From Mycobacteriales bacterium (lineage in GTDB: Bacteria; Actinomycetota; Actinomycetes; BP-191): a stretch of DNA of 64,000 bases. The position numbers and the translations under genes were made by a program. The stretch is taken from positions 1-64,000 of the forward strand of contig DASTMB010000040.1 in the NCBI GenBank assembly GCA_035714365.1. Direction: 5' to 3'. Below are positions 23,596-33,149 of this stretch, in pieces; the stretch's first letter is position 1, and each line of letters begins with the position of its first letter. The notes under the pieces are model-generated. The model saw only the letters and a list, made by a program, of their open reading frames with translations. It did no database searches and was not told the origin of the DNA.

Positions 23596-24250
23596 CGGCC
23601 ACCTCCTCCACCATCGGCTCGGGCACCGCGGGCCGCGGTAGCAGCGGCCCCGGTCCCCACGGACGTTCCCACCCGCCCAGCGCGAGCAGCTTGTCGACCA
23701 GCCCCGCGGTGAACCCCCACACCAGCAGACCGCGCACCCGGAAGCCGGGGCCGCGCCAGCCGTTCGACAGCCCGACCTCGCAGCGGTTCGCCGGGTCGGC
23801 CAGCTCGGCGAGCGGCACCCGCTCCACCGCCGCCACCTCGCCCGGGTCCACCGGCGCGACCGCGTGCGGCGCCCGCCACCAGCCGAGCACCGTGACGACC
23901 GTGAACCCGCTCGGCGGCAGGAACAGCGGCGGCAGCGTGTCGAACACCTCGACGCTCGCCGGGTCGACGCCCGCCTCCTCGCGCGCCTCGCGCAGCGCCG
24001 CGTGCACCGGCGTCTCGTCCTCCGGGTCCACCTTCCCGCCCGGGAACGCCGGCTGCCCGGCGTGGCTGCGCAGCGTGTGGGCGCGTTCGATGAACAGCAG
24101 GTCCGGCCCGTGCTCCCCCTCGCCGAACAGTGCCAGCACCGCGCTCATGCGGCGTTCGCCGTCGGGCGGCAGGAACCGCGACCAGTACGACGCCGGCACC
24201 GTCGGCACCGCGTCCGCGAGCGGCCGCAGCCAGTCCGGCAGCGCGGTCAC
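23585..24250 (-). CDS. NUDIX hydrolase, CoA pyrophosphatase type
   Basis: 221 residues from GTG 24250 (GTGA overlap with the TlpA gene). SHAGQPAFPGGKVDPEDETPVHAALREAREEAGV contains the NUDIX box G(x5)E(x7)REUxEE and the upstream LRSHAGQ segment that marks NudL/CoA-diphosphohydrolase members. It would cleave CoA or acyl-CoA to phosphopantetheine and ADP. Gene order nth-tlpA-NUDIX matches Rv3674c-Rv3672c. Confidence 0.88.
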   Translation of the reverse strand: MTALPDWLRPLADAVPTVPASYWSRFLPPDGERRMSAVLALFGEGEHGPDLLFIERAHTLRSHAGQPAFPGGKVDPEDETPVHAALREAREEAGVDPASVEVFDTLPPLFLPPSGFTVVTVLGWWRAPHAVAPVDPGEVAAVERVPLAELADPANRCEVGLSNGWRGPGFRVRGLLVWGFTAGLVDKLLALGGWERPWGPGPLLPRPAVPEPMVEEVAGGG

Positions 24251-24825
24251 GAGACGCCGAGGTGCTTCGCGACCGCCGCCCGCAGCTCTTTCTCGGTCAG
24301 CTGGCCCAGGTGGACGTCCTTGATCAGCCCGTCGGCGCCGACGAGGACGGTGACGGGGAGGTTGCGGGAGTTCAGCCCGCGCTTGATCCGCTCGTCCTTG
24401 TCGAACACGCTCGGGTACGACACCGCGGTCCGCTGGATCGCCGCGCGGCCGTCGCGCTCGAAGCGTTCCGTGTCGACGCCGAGGAAGCGCACCCGCCCGT
24501 CGTAGTACTTGTAGGAGCGCTGGAGGTCCGGCATCTCGGTCCGGCACGGCAGGCACCACGACGCCCACAGGTTGACGACCGTCGGCACGCCGCCGAGCGC
24601 CCGCATGTCCACCCGCGCGTCCTGCCCGATGCACGGCAACGTCACGTCCGCGAGGCGCGTGCCCTTCGCCGGGCGCTTGTCCGCCGGCAGGAGCTGGCCG
24701 GCCGCCGGGCACGCGTCGGTCCGCACCACCGGCAACGGGTCGGCTGTCGGCCCGGGCTTCTTGTCGCTGCCCTGGCACGCGGCCAGCAGCAGCAGCGCGG
24801 CCGCGGCGGCGTTGCGCGGCCTCAT
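24247..24825 (-). CDS. TlpA-like thioredoxin-fold lipoprotein
   Basis: 192 residues from ATG 24825 (ATGA overlap with nth). Lipobox at LLLAAC (Cys about 17). Thioredoxin-like domain with [17 protein letters not shown] (CxxC active site), FLGVDTE and cis-Pro segment [12 protein letters not shown]. It probably reduces disulphides outside the membrane. An additional Cys pair before the domain (TDACPA, LPCIGQ) is notable. Same position as Rv3673c in mycobacteria. Confidence 0.88.
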   Translation of the reverse strand: MRPRNAAAAALLLLAACQGSDKKPGPTADPLPVVRTDACPAAGQLLPADKRPAKGTRLADVTLPCIGQDARVDMRALGGVPTVVNLWASWCLPCRTEMPDLQRSYKYYDGRVRFLGVDTERFERDGRAAIQRTAVSYPSVFDKDERIKRGLNSRNLPVTVLVGADGLIKDVHLGQLTEKELRAAVAKHLGVS

Positions 24826-25481
24826 CCGGTCCCCCGCGACGGGCACCAGCGGGCGACGCCGCAGGCCGCGCAGTCGGGCTTGCGGGCGTAGCAGCAGCGG
24901 CGCCCGTGCCAGATCAGGCGGTGCGACAGGATCGTCCACTCCTTCTTCGGGATCAGCTCCATCACCGCGAACTCGACCTTCACCGGGTCGGTCTCCTGCG
25001 TCCAGTCCAGCCGCCGCACCAGCCGTCCGAAGTGCGTGTCGACGGTCAGCCCGGGGATGCCGAACGCGTTGCCGAGGATGACGTTCGCCGTCTTCCGCCC
25101 GATGCCGGGCAGCTCCACCAGCTCGGCCAGCGTCCGCGGCACCTCGCCGCCGTGGCGTTCGACCAGCGCCTGGCCGAGCCCGATCAGGCTGTTCGCCTTG
25201 TTGCGGAAGAAGCCGGTCGGCTTGATCAGCGTCTCCAGCTCGGCCCGGTCGGCCGCCGCGTAGTCCTTCGCGGTCGGGTAGCGGGCGAACAGCGCCGGCG
25301 TCACGAGGTTCACCCGCGCGTCCGTGCACTGCGCCGACAGGATCGTCGCCACCGCCAGCTCCAGCGGCGAGGAGAAGTCCAGCTCGCAGTGCGCGTCGGG
25401 GTAGATGCGGCCGAGCTCCCGGTTGATCGTCCGCGCCCGCCGCGTCCGCGCGAGCCCCGTCTCCGCCACCGTCCTCGGCAT
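24822..25481 (-). CDS. nth: Endonuclease III (DNA glycosylase/AP lyase)
   Basis: 219 residues. Helix-hairpin-helix [14 protein letters not shown] with the catalytic Lys, the catalytic Asp in VDTHFGRL, and the iron-sulphur loop Cys-x6-Cys-x2-Cys-x5-Cys in [17 protein letters not shown]. Removes oxidised pyrimidines and nicks abasic sites in base-excision repair. First gene of an overlapping chain nth-tlpA-NUDIX-peptidase, all minus strand. Confidence 0.96.
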   Translation of the reverse strand: MPRTVAETGLARTRRARTINRELGRIYPDAHCELDFSSPLELAVATILSAQCTDARVNLVTPALFARYPTAKDYAAADRAELETLIKPTGFFRNKANSLIGLGQALVERHGGEVPRTLAELVELPGIGRKTANVILGNAFGIPGLTVDTHFGRLVRRLDWTQETDPVKVEFAVMELIPKKEWTILSHRLIWHGRRCCYARKPDCAACGVARWCPSRGTG

Positions 25482-25523
25482 GCCAGGAAGCCTACGGTGC
25501 CGCCAGCGCGGGGTGCGTGGCGA

Positions 25524-25607
25524 GGGGATGGGGCCGTGCGGTCCAGCGACTAAGGGAGCGCCGCCGGAGGCGGCGCGGAACTAGCGGGACCGTACGGCCC
25601 CGTCCCC
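25524..25607 (+). ncRNA. Long imperfect hairpin, possible structured RNA
   Basis: A 21-bp outer stem (25524-25544 with 25587-25607) has only two non-Watson-Crick positions, both G-U if the plus strand is transcribed and A-C if the minus strand is. Inside lies a second hairpin with 8-bp arms (25558-25576). It sits in the 163-bp gap between the divergent nth and rsiG genes, where a terminator is not expected. It could be a small RNA, an attenuator in the rsiG leader, or a REP-like mobile palindrome. No U-tract follows. Confidence 0.5.
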
Positions 25608-25644
25608 GACGAGACGACGCTCAAGGAATCGGGGGTTCCTGACG

Positions 25645-26208
25645 ATGCCCCCAGCGTCGGTTACTCAGAGTGACGATGGAGCGTTCGTGGAGAAGCAGCG
25701 ACGGCTCGTCGGGGTCCCCGAGAGGAGCCCGGAGTTCGCGCACCTGCCGCTCCTCGGGCTGCGGCAGTACCGCAAGGCCCTCTCTCAAGAAGAGAACCGC
25801 GTCTCGTACTGGCGCCGCATCATCCAGGCGCGCCTCGACATGGTGCGCGCGCTGGGCGGGACTGCCGGCCCGGACCTGGACGCGTTGCGGCCCGTGCTCG
25901 GCGCCGAGCGCGTCGGGGCGGCGCGCAACGCGCTGCTCGAGATCGTGCCGGTCGACGACATCCCCCCGTTGCCGAACCTCGAGTCGTTGTGGGCGTGCGA
26001 CCCGCGCCCGGACGACGCCGCGCACAACGCCGCCCTCGAGGCGGAGCTGGTGAAGGCGGAGACGCAGCTGTCGGCCTACCGCGCCGCGCTGCACCGGCGG
26101 ATCGCGGCGGCGACGGGCGAGCTGATCGCGCGGTACCGCGAGGAGCCGGCGCTGTGCCTGTCGGCGCTGCCGCTGCCCCGGCCGCGTTCGGACGCCCACA
26201 CCGCCTGA
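25645..26208 (+). CDS. rsiG: RsiG-like c-di-GMP-binding anti-sigma factor
   Basis: 187 residues from ATG 25645 (alternative GTG 25687). Two long helices form the predicted antiparallel coiled coil. The first carries EENRVSYWRRIIQARLD, an exact E(x3)S(x2)R(x3)Q(x3)D motif, the c-di-GMP-binding signature of RsiG, which holds the sporulation sigma factor WhiG in Streptomyces. The second helix has ETQLSAYRAALHRRIA: the E, S and R are kept but Q and D are replaced by H and A. RsiG uses both helices to bind c-di-GMP, so ligand binding may be altered or need a dimer. No whiG gene is in the window. Confidence 0.82.
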   Translation: MPPASVTQSDDGAFVEKQRRLVGVPERSPEFAHLPLLGLRQYRKALSQEENRVSYWRRIIQARLDMVRALGGTAGPDLDALRPVLGAERVGAARNALLEIVPVDDIPPLPNLESLWACDPRPDDAAHNAALEAELVKAETQLSAYRAALHRRIAAATGELIARYREEPALCLSALPLPRPRSDAHTA

Positions 26209-26373
26209 CGGTTCGCGCCCACCCGTACCGCGGACGACGCGGACCCCGCATCACCCGGCCGGCGTAGTCCGCTCGGGTGGTTTCGGAAATGACCCTCGTT
26301 CCGGGTGTAACGCGCCCGTAGCCTCGCCACCCTGCGCCCGTGGGGACGGGCCGGAGGGGCTGGGGGGCAACGC

Positions 26374-29300
26374 ATGCTGGGCACGCGCCGGTTCGGGTGG
26401 CTCGTCGTGGCCGCGGTCGTGGCGACGGGGCTGACGGTGACGCCGGGGGTCGCCGCGACGGCGGCACCGCCGCCAGCGGCGCCGGCCGAGGAGGCGCCGG
26501 TCGTCCCGCCGTACGCGCCGGCCGTGGCGCGCGACCCGCGCCCGCCGGCGTTGACGGACACGACCGACCCGGCCTGGCTGGCGCCGCACGCGGCGAGCCT
26601 GCCGCCGGTGGCGGCGTTCGACGTGGCGGTGCCGGCGACCGGCCGCGCGCACCCCGGGTCGTTGCCCGTCGAGGTGGGTCGCGCGACCTCCGGCCTGGTG
26701 CCGGCGAGCGTGCGGGTGCGGATGCTCGACCAGGCGACGGTGGCCGGCGTCGGCGGCCGGTACCTCGGCTTCGACCTGGTCCGCACCGACGGCGGCGCCG
26801 CCCCCGCGACCGTCTCCGTGTCGGTGGACTGGTCGGGCGTGGCGAAGGCGTTCGGCGGCGACTTCGCGTCGCGGCTGCGGCTCGACCGCGTGTCCTGCGC
26901 CGGCTGCGACGTCCAGCGCGTCCAGTCCCGCAACGACCTCGCGACGCACCGGCTGACCGCCGACGTCCTCGTCGCGCCCGACCCGGCCGCCGCGCTCGCG
27001 CCGGAGGAGAACGTCGCCACCGCACCCGCCCCGGACAGCGGCTTCGGCCCGCAGACCGGTGTGGACGAGCTCGACGCGACGACCACGTCGCTGTCGCCGT
27101 CGGCGCCGACGACGTACGCGCTGTCCACCAGCGCCGACGGCTCGTCCGGCAGCTACGCCGCGAGCACCGTCTCCCCCAGCGACGGCTGGAACGTCGGCCT
27201 CGGCAGCGGCGCGTTCACCTACTCGTACCCGATCTCGGTGCCGCCGCCGCCGGTCGGCGCCGCGCCGTCGCTGGCGCTCGAGTACTCGTCGCAGTCGGTC
27301 GACGGCCGCACCGTCGCGACCAACAACCAGGCGTCGCAGGTCGGCGAGGGCTGGTCGTTCGAGCCGGGCTACATCGAGCGGAAGTTCCACTCGTGCGCCG
27401 ACGAGGGCATCACCGGCGCGCGCGGCGGCAACCTCTGCTACTCCACGACGAACGAGCTGTTCATCCACTTCGGCGGCCAGTCCGGCGAGCTGGTCCACAA
27501 CCCCAGCGGCGGCAACGAGTGGCGCATCCGCGGCAACGACCCGTCGTGGCGGATCCTGTCGTACAGCGGCTCGAGCAACGGCGACAACGACGGCGAGGTC
27601 TTCGTCGTCATCACCCCGGACGGCACCAAGTACTGGTTCGGCTCGGGCACCGAGCCGCGGCCGTCGGGCACCGCCCGCCCCGCGACCAACGCCGCGTACA
27701 CCGTGCCCGTCGTCGGCAACAGCTCCAACGAGCCCTGCTACAACGCCGTCACGTCGCTGTCGTGGTGCCAGCAGGCGTACCGGTGGAACCTCGACCGGAT
27801 CCTCGACCCGAACGACAACGTCACGTCGCTCTTCTACTCGCAGGAGATCAACTACTACGCGCGCGACGGCATCTCCGCGACGCCGTACGTCCGGGCCGGC
27901 CACCTCGACCACGTCGAGTACGGCAAGCGCAACGGCGCCGAGGCCACCGTCGCGCCCGCGCAGGTGACCGTCGGCACCGCGCTGCGCTGCGCCGCCCAGA
28001 CGAGCTGCCCAGCGGTCTCCACCGACGCGACCGTCTACCCGGACGTGCCCGCCGACCAGAAGTGCACGTCGAACGTCTCCTGCCCGAGCCAGCTCACGTC
28101 GCCGACGTTCTGGAGCGAGTTCGAGCTGACGTCACTCACCACGTGGGTGTGGAACGGATCGTCCTACTCCGACGCGACCCGCTACGACCTCGCGTACACG
28201 TTCCCGGCGACCGGCGACAACACCACGCCGTCGCTGTGGCTTCAGCAGATCACCAAGACCGGCGTCGCCGGCAGCACGCCGGTCTCGTTGCCGCCCGTGG
28301 TCTTCGGCGGGACCCGGCTGCCGAACCGCGTCAAGTACGGCGCGGGCGTCGCCGAGCCGATGAACAAGTACCGGCTCTGGTACATCAACACCGAGCTCGG
28401 CGGCCGCGTCTACGTCACCTACGACCAGCCGCACGACTGCGGCACCGGCGCCTACCCGGCGTGGAACGACAATCCGACCGACTGCTACCCCGCGCAGTAC
28501 CAGGGCGCGTGGATCGGGTTCCGCAAGTACCTCGTCACGCAGCTCGTCACCCACGACGGCACCGGCGGCCAGCCCGACCAGACCGTCACCTACGGCTACC
28601 TGGACACGCCCGCCTGGCACTACCAGGACTCGTTGCTCGCGTCGTCGCAGTCGTGGACCGACTACCGCGGCCACGCCAGCGTCCGCGTCCTGCGCGACCC
28701 GGGCGGCACGACGTTGCGGACCCGCACCGACTACCTGATGTTCCGCGGCATGTACGGCGACAAACTCACCGGCACCACGTCCAAGACCGGCTACACGCTG
28801 ACCGACGGCTTCACCGGCACGACGTTCAACGACTACCACTACCTGGCCGGGATGCCGTTCGAGGAGAAGACGTTCGCGCTCGACGGGACGCAGCTCACGT
28901 CGTCGCTGCACCGGTACTGGGCGGCGCAGGAGTACGACGGCCCGGACGGCTGGCAGAGCCACGACGCGCAGTACGTCCGCGAGTCGCAGCGCGTCGACCG
29001 GACGAAGAACACGCACCCGGGGTCGTCGTCGTGGTTCGCGCACGAGACCGATGCGACCTACTCGTCGTTCAGCGGCGCGCAGCTGCAGTCGCTCGACCTC
29101 GGCGACGCCACCAGCTCCAACGCCGACACCACCGACGACTCGTGCGTCATCTCCACCTACGTGAACAACACCGCGACCAACACGTCCACGCCCAACAGCA
29201 CCGAGTGGATCGTGTCGTTGCCGTACGACCTCACGACGCGAAGCGACACGTGCGCGGGCACCAACCCGGTCATCGCCAAGACCGAGCTCCAGTACGACGG

Positions 29301-32300
29301 CCACACCCTCGGCGCGACGCCGACCGCGGGCAACGTCACCGTGCGGAGCGTCTACGCCAGCGGCACCGTCAAGTCCGTCACCACCACCGGCTACGACGCC
29401 CTCGGCCGCGTCACGAGCGTCAAGACGCCGAACGCCAACGCCGCCCTCTCCAGCGCTGTCACCACCACGGCGTACACGCCGTCGACCGGCTACCCGTACA
29501 CCGGCATCACCGTCACCAACCCGCTGAACCAGACCACGACCACCACCATGCAGTTCGCGTGGGGCGTGCCGAAGACCGTGACCGACGCCAACGGCGCCAC
29601 CACCACGATCACCTCGGACGTGTTGGGCCGCACCGTGTCCGTGGCCCGGCCCGGCGACGCCGCTGCGACGCCGAGCCTCGTCTACCAGTACGACGTCTCC
29701 GCCAACGGCCCGAGCCGCGTCACCACCAAGAACTACATCCAGGGGCTGTCCCAGCAGCAGTACCAGCTCTCGTACGCGTTCCTCGACGGCCTCGGCCGCA
29801 CCATCGAGAAGCAGTGGGGCGCGCCGAACGCCGGTGGCGCGGGGCGCCGCGTCGCCGTCACCCGCTACGACGCGCAGGGCCGCACGGCCGCCGAGTCGCA
29901 GCCGTTCGGCACGACCGGCACCGCCGGCTCCGGGGTGGCCGATCCCGCGCTGTCCGCGATCCCGTTCGAGACCCGCTACGGCTACGACTCGGCCGGCCGC
30001 CAGTCGGTCGTCACGCAGTACGCGGCCGGCGCGGCGCAGTGGTCGACCACGACCGACTACTACGGCGGCGAGCACGTCGTCGACTCGCCGGTCCACTCTG
30101 ACGTCACCTACGTCACGGACGTCCTCGGCCGCACCACCCGGATCGACGAGCACCCGAGCACCGGCACCACGGCATCGGCCAGCTACGGCTACACCCGGCT
30201 CGGCGACCTCGCCACCATCACCGACGCCGCCGGCCACGTCACCAGCTACACCTACGACTGGCAGCGTCGCCGCCTCACCGCGAACGACCCGGACCAGGGC
30301 GCGTCGTCCACGACCTACGACGCCGACGGCAACGTCCGCACCACCACCGACGCCAAGGGCACCGTGCTGCGGTACGACTACGACGCCGTCGACCGCAAGA
30401 CCGCCGTCACCGACGTCACCACCGCGGCCTCGCCGAGCACCCTCGCGACGTGGACGTACGACACGCTGGCGAACGGCAAGGGCCGCCTCACCAGCGCCTC
30501 CCGCCTCATGGCGAACGGCGCGTACACCACCGCCGTCGGCGGCTACGACGCGCGCGGCCGGATGACGGCGAAGACGTACACGTTCCCGGCCGGCGAGGGC
30601 GTCCCCTCCCCGAAGACGTACGACTTCACGTACACCTACGACCCGTCGGACAACGTCCGCAGCGTCACCATGCCGGCCGCGGGCGGCCTCGTTGCCGCCG
30701 AGACCGTCACGACCACCCGCAACGGCGCCGGCCTGCCCGTCACCCTCACCGGCAGCGGCGCCTATCCCATGCTCGACTACATCGCCGACACCCACTACGC
30801 GCCCGACGGACGCATCGACACCCGCACCATCGGCAACGCGGCGATCGCCCCCACCATCGTCCGGTCCTACACGTACGACGCGTCCGCCGGCAGGCTCGCC
30901 ACCATCACCACCGAGCACAACCCGCCGGACCCCACCCCCATCGAGAACATGGCGTACACGTACGACGCCGACAGCAACGTCCGGTCCGTGCGCGACACCG
31001 GCGCGATCACCGGGAACCTCGGCTCGTACGAGTGCTTCGACTACGACGACCTCAACCGGCTCACCAGCGCCTTCACCGCCAGCTCCGACTGTTCCACCGC
31101 CGCGCCGGACCACACCCCCACCGGCGCGCCGTATGACCTCGACTACGCCTACGACTCCCTCGGCAACGTCACGAGCGTCACCGACAACCTGGCGGCCGCC
31201 ACCCGGACGTACACCTACAACGTCACCGGGCACGCTCATGCCGTCGGCAACGTCAGCGGCCTCGGTGGCTACACGTACGACGCCAACGGCGCCACGCTCA
31301 CCCGTCCCGGCGCCGCGGCGAAGCTCCGTTGGGACGCCCTGCACCGGCTGGCCTCGGTGAGGGACGCCACGGACGCCGTCACCGCGACGTTCGTCTACGA
31401 CGCGGACGGCAACCGCATCCTGCGCAACGCCGGGGGCACCACCACCCTCTACCTCGACGGTATGGAGGTGGCGTTCGGCAAGGACGCGAACAACGACCCC
31501 ACCGAGCACGCGACCCGCTACTACGGCAACGTCGGCTTCCGTACCGACGAGCCCGGCACGCCGTTCTACGCGCTGCTGCGCAACAACCAGAACTCCACGA
31601 CCACGACGGTGAAGTACGACGCCGGCACGAGGAAGCACCGCCGGTACACGCCATACGGGGCGCAGCGCGGCACGGTGACGCTCACCGGCACGGACAGGGG
31701 CTTCCTCGACAAGACCGAGGACCCCACCGGCCTCGACGCCGTCGGCGCCCGCTACTACGACCCCGCCATCGCCCGCTTCACCAGCCCCGACCCGCTGACC
31801 GACCTGACCCGGCCACAGTCCCTCGCGGCGTACTCCTACGCCCTCGGCAACCCCACGACGCAGGTCGACCCGAGCGGCCTGGCCGCCGTCACCGGCGACG
31901 GCATCGGCGGCTCGTGCACCGGCATGAAGGGCAACTGCGAGACGAGCCACGAGGACCTCTCCGAGGCGACCCGCCAGACGACACAAGCCGAGGCCGCGGC
32001 GGCGAACGCAACCCCGCAGGTGATCGGGAAGGTCTTCGTGCCCAACCGGCTCGGCCGCCTCGTCGGCGGCAGCTGGCACTTCTACACGTCGCACGTCGCC
32101 AAGTACGACCCGCTACAGCGCATGGGCGCGCACATCGTCGAAGACGGCGTCCGCCACGGTAACGGCTGCGCAAGCCACGACATCTCAGAGTGCGGCTGGC
32201 TCTGGGGTGACGTGTCCTCGCTGCTCCTGATGGTCGTCCCTGGAGCAGGGGAAGTCGCTCCCGCGCTCGAAGGTGGGACAGGTACGCTCGAAGCCGGCGG

Positions 32301-32616
32301 AACCGCCACGAGGTTCGTCACCCAAGGGGAAGGCCCGGGCGCGCTGTCCCAGGTTGAGCGCGTAGGCTCAGCCTTGAAAGATGACGTTTTCCACCGTGCG
32401 GTGTCCTGGGTGGTCGACAGCCCTGGGGCGCAGCGGTTCGCGGTCAAGGGCGGAGACGGAGTCACGCGCGCGCTCTACCAGTTGCGAGGTGCCTTGAATG
32501 GAAAGTCTGGAGTATTCGAGTGGCTCCTCGACGCGTCCGAGTCGAACCCAGTGATAACTCATCAGCGGTTCATACCGGGTGGGACCATTACCGGCTTCCC
32601 CAACCAGGTGCCCTGA
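26374..32616 (+). CDS. RHS-repeat polymorphic toxin, secreted
   Basis: 2080 residues. Signal peptide 1-30 (LVVAAVVATGLTVTPGVAATA). The N-terminal about 260 residues are Pro/Ala-rich with beta segments. From about 260 (GDGWNV-like GSGAFTYSYPISVPP) a shell-forming region begins, and YD-type RHS repeats fill about 990-1780 (YDALGRVTSV, YDADGNVRTT, YTYDANG). The RHS core ends RYYDPAIARFTSPDP and QVDPSGL near 1830. The final about 240 residues are the variable toxin region, ending FIPGGTITGFPNQVP; no nuclease or other known motif was recognised. GC falls toward the 3' end, as usual for swapped toxin tips. The likely immunity gene starts 2 nt inside the stop. Confidence 0.9.
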   Translation: MLGTRRFGWLVVAAVVATGLTVTPGVAATAAPPPAAPAEEAPVVPPYAPAVARDPRPPALTDTTDPAWLAPHAASLPPVAAFDVAVPATGRAHPGSLPVEVGRATSGLVPASVRVRMLDQATVAGVGGRYLGFDLVRTDGGAAPATVSVSVDWSGVAKAFGGDFASRLRLDRVSCAGCDVQRVQSRNDLATHRLTADVLVAPDPAAALAPEENVATAPAPDSGFGPQTGVDELDATTTSLSPSAPTTYALSTSADGSSGSYAASTVSPSDGWNVGLGSGAFTYSYPISVPPPPVGAAPSLALEYSSQSVDGRTVATNNQASQVGEGWSFEPGYIERKFHSCADEGITGARGGNLCYSTTNELFIHFGGQSGELVHNPSGGNEWRIRGNDPSWRILSYSGSSNGDNDGEVFVVITPDGTKYWFGSGTEPRPSGTARPATNAAYTVPVVGNSSNEPCYNAVTSLSWCQQAYRWNLDRILDPNDNVTSLFYSQEINYYARDGISATPYVRAGHLDHVEYGKRNGAEATVAPAQVTVGTALRCAAQTSCPAVSTDATVYPDVPADQKCTSNVSCPSQLTSPTFWSEFELTSLTTWVWNGSSYSDATRYDLAYTFPATGDNTTPSLWLQQITKTGVAGSTPVSLPPVVFGGTRLPNRVKYGAGVAEPMNKYRLWYINTELGGRVYVTYDQPHDCGTGAYPAWNDNPTDCYPAQYQGAWIGFRKYLVTQLVTHDGTGGQPDQTVTYGYLDTPAWHYQDSLLASSQSWTDYRGHASVRVLRDPGGTTLRTRTDYLMFRGMYGDKLTGTTSKTGYTLTDGFTGTTFNDYHYLAGMPFEEKTFALDGTQLTSSLHRYWAAQEYDGPDGWQSHDAQYVRESQRVDRTKNTHPGSSSWFAHETDATYSSFSGAQLQSLDLGDATSSNADTTDDSCVISTYVNNTATNTSTPNSTEWIVSLPYDLTTRSDTCAGTNPVIAKTELQYDGHTLGATPTAGNVTVRSVYASGTVKSVTTTGYDALGRVTSVKTPNANAALSSAVTTTAYTPSTGYPYTGITVTNPLNQTTTTTMQFAWGVPKTVTDANGATTTITSDVLGRTVSVARPGDAAATPSLVYQYDVSANGPSRVTTKNYIQGLSQQQYQLSYAFLDGLGRTIEKQWGAPNAGGAGRRVAVTRYDAQGRTAAESQPFGTTGTAGSGVADPALSAIPFETRYGYDSAGRQSVVTQYAAGAAQWSTTTDYYGGEHVVDSPVHSDVTYVTDVLGRTTRIDEHPSTGTTASASYGYTRLGDLATITDAAGHVTSYTYDWQRRRLTANDPDQGASSTTYDADGNVRTTTDAKGTVLRYDYDAVDRKTAVTDVTTAASPSTLATWTYDTLANGKGRLTSASRLMANGAYTTAVGGYDARGRMTAKTYTFPAGEGVPSPKTYDFTYTYDPSDNVRSVTMPAAGGLVAAETVTTTRNGAGLPVTLTGSGAYPMLDYIADTHYAPDGRIDTRTIGNAAIAPTIVRSYTYDASAGRLATITTEHNPPDPTPIENMAYTYDADSNVRSVRDTGAITGNLGSYECFDYDDLNRLTSAFTASSDCSTAAPDHTPTGAPYDLDYAYDSLGNVTSVTDNLAAATRTYTYNVTGHAHAVGNVSGLGGYTYDANGATLTRPGAAAKLRWDALHRLASVRDATDAVTATFVYDADGNRILRNAGGTTTLYLDGMEVAFGKDANNDPTEHATRYYGNVGFRTDEPGTPFYALLRNNQNSTTTTVKYDAGTRKHRRYTPYGAQRGTVTLTGTDRGFLDKTEDPTGLDAVGARYYDPAIARFTSPDPLTDLTRPQSLAAYSYALGNPTTQVDPSGLAAVTGDGIGGSCTGMKGNCETSHEDLSEATRQTTQAEAAAANATPQVIGKVFVPNRLGRLVGGSWHFYTSHVAKYDPLQRMGAHIVEDGVRHGNGCASHDISECGWLWGDVSSLLLMVVPGAGEVAPALEGGTGTLEAGGTATRFVTQGEGPGALSQVERVGSALKDDVFHRAVSWVVDSPGAQRFAVKGGDGVTRALYQLRGALNGKSGVFEWLLDASESNPVITHQRFIPGGTITGFPNQVP

Positions 32617-33131
32617 TGACCTTGTTTGAGCTACCTGCAGCTTTTATCATTGACGAGGACATTCCACTCGATGCGCAGGACCTTGCGTACGGTCTCCACA
32701 AGGGTTTTCTCAAGCAGGCCACCGCGATCGACATCGCCGTCAACGAGGTGAACCGTGGCGCCAGCGACCCGGTCCTGCGGGAACTCGCGGGCCTGTTGCG
32801 TGAGGAGAAAGAGCGGGTTTCGGATTTACTGATGCCGCGCGGTGAACCGCACCCGGCAGACAACCTCGCGAAGTCGTCGCGCAAGTGGCTCTACCTACAG
32901 CTGAAGGCGGCATACAGCATGCAGGAGCGGCTGAGCGACCCTCTCGGCGTCATCGAGCAACTCTACGCCGACTTCGATTATCCGCCGACCATTGCTTCGT
33001 TCGTCCGGTACATGCCCTTGGCGCCCGGCCAGGAAGCGGGCGAGGCGGGCCTAGGGAAACGGTGGGTCGAGTTCCTCGATCGCGAGCACGCATCGCTGAC
33101 GAGACGCGCGGACAATCCGAACCGTAAGTAG
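32616..33131 (+). CDS. Probable immunity protein, DUF2247-like
   Basis: 171 residues from ATG 32616 in a TGATG overlap with the RHS stop. All-helical and soluble; PLDAQDLAYGLHKGFLKQATAIDIAVNE and DPVLRELAGLLREEKERVSDLL resemble the DUF2247 family found beside polymorphic toxins. Lower GC than the chromosome and more A/T-ending codons point to transfer together with the toxin tip. Position directly after the toxin is the strongest evidence for an immunity role. Which toxin activity it blocks is unknown. Confidence 0.7.
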   Translation: MTLFELPAAFIIDEDIPLDAQDLAYGLHKGFLKQATAIDIAVNEVNRGASDPVLRELAGLLREEKERVSDLLMPRGEPHPADNLAKSSRKWLYLQLKAAYSMQERLSDPLGVIEQLYADFDYPPTIASFVRYMPLAPGQEAGEAGLGKRWVEFLDREHASLTRRADNPNRK

Positions 33132-33149
33132 GTGTGGTGAGGTGAGCGC

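Noticed and set aside
29380-31720. Internal repeats of the RHS gene as DNA repeats
   Set aside because: They are protein-level YD repeats with diverged DNA, fully explained by the RHS family.
28132-32094. A 1320-codon open frame antisense to the RHS gene
   Set aside because: Shadow of a high-GC coding strand; no domains, and the sense strand encodes clear RHS repeats.
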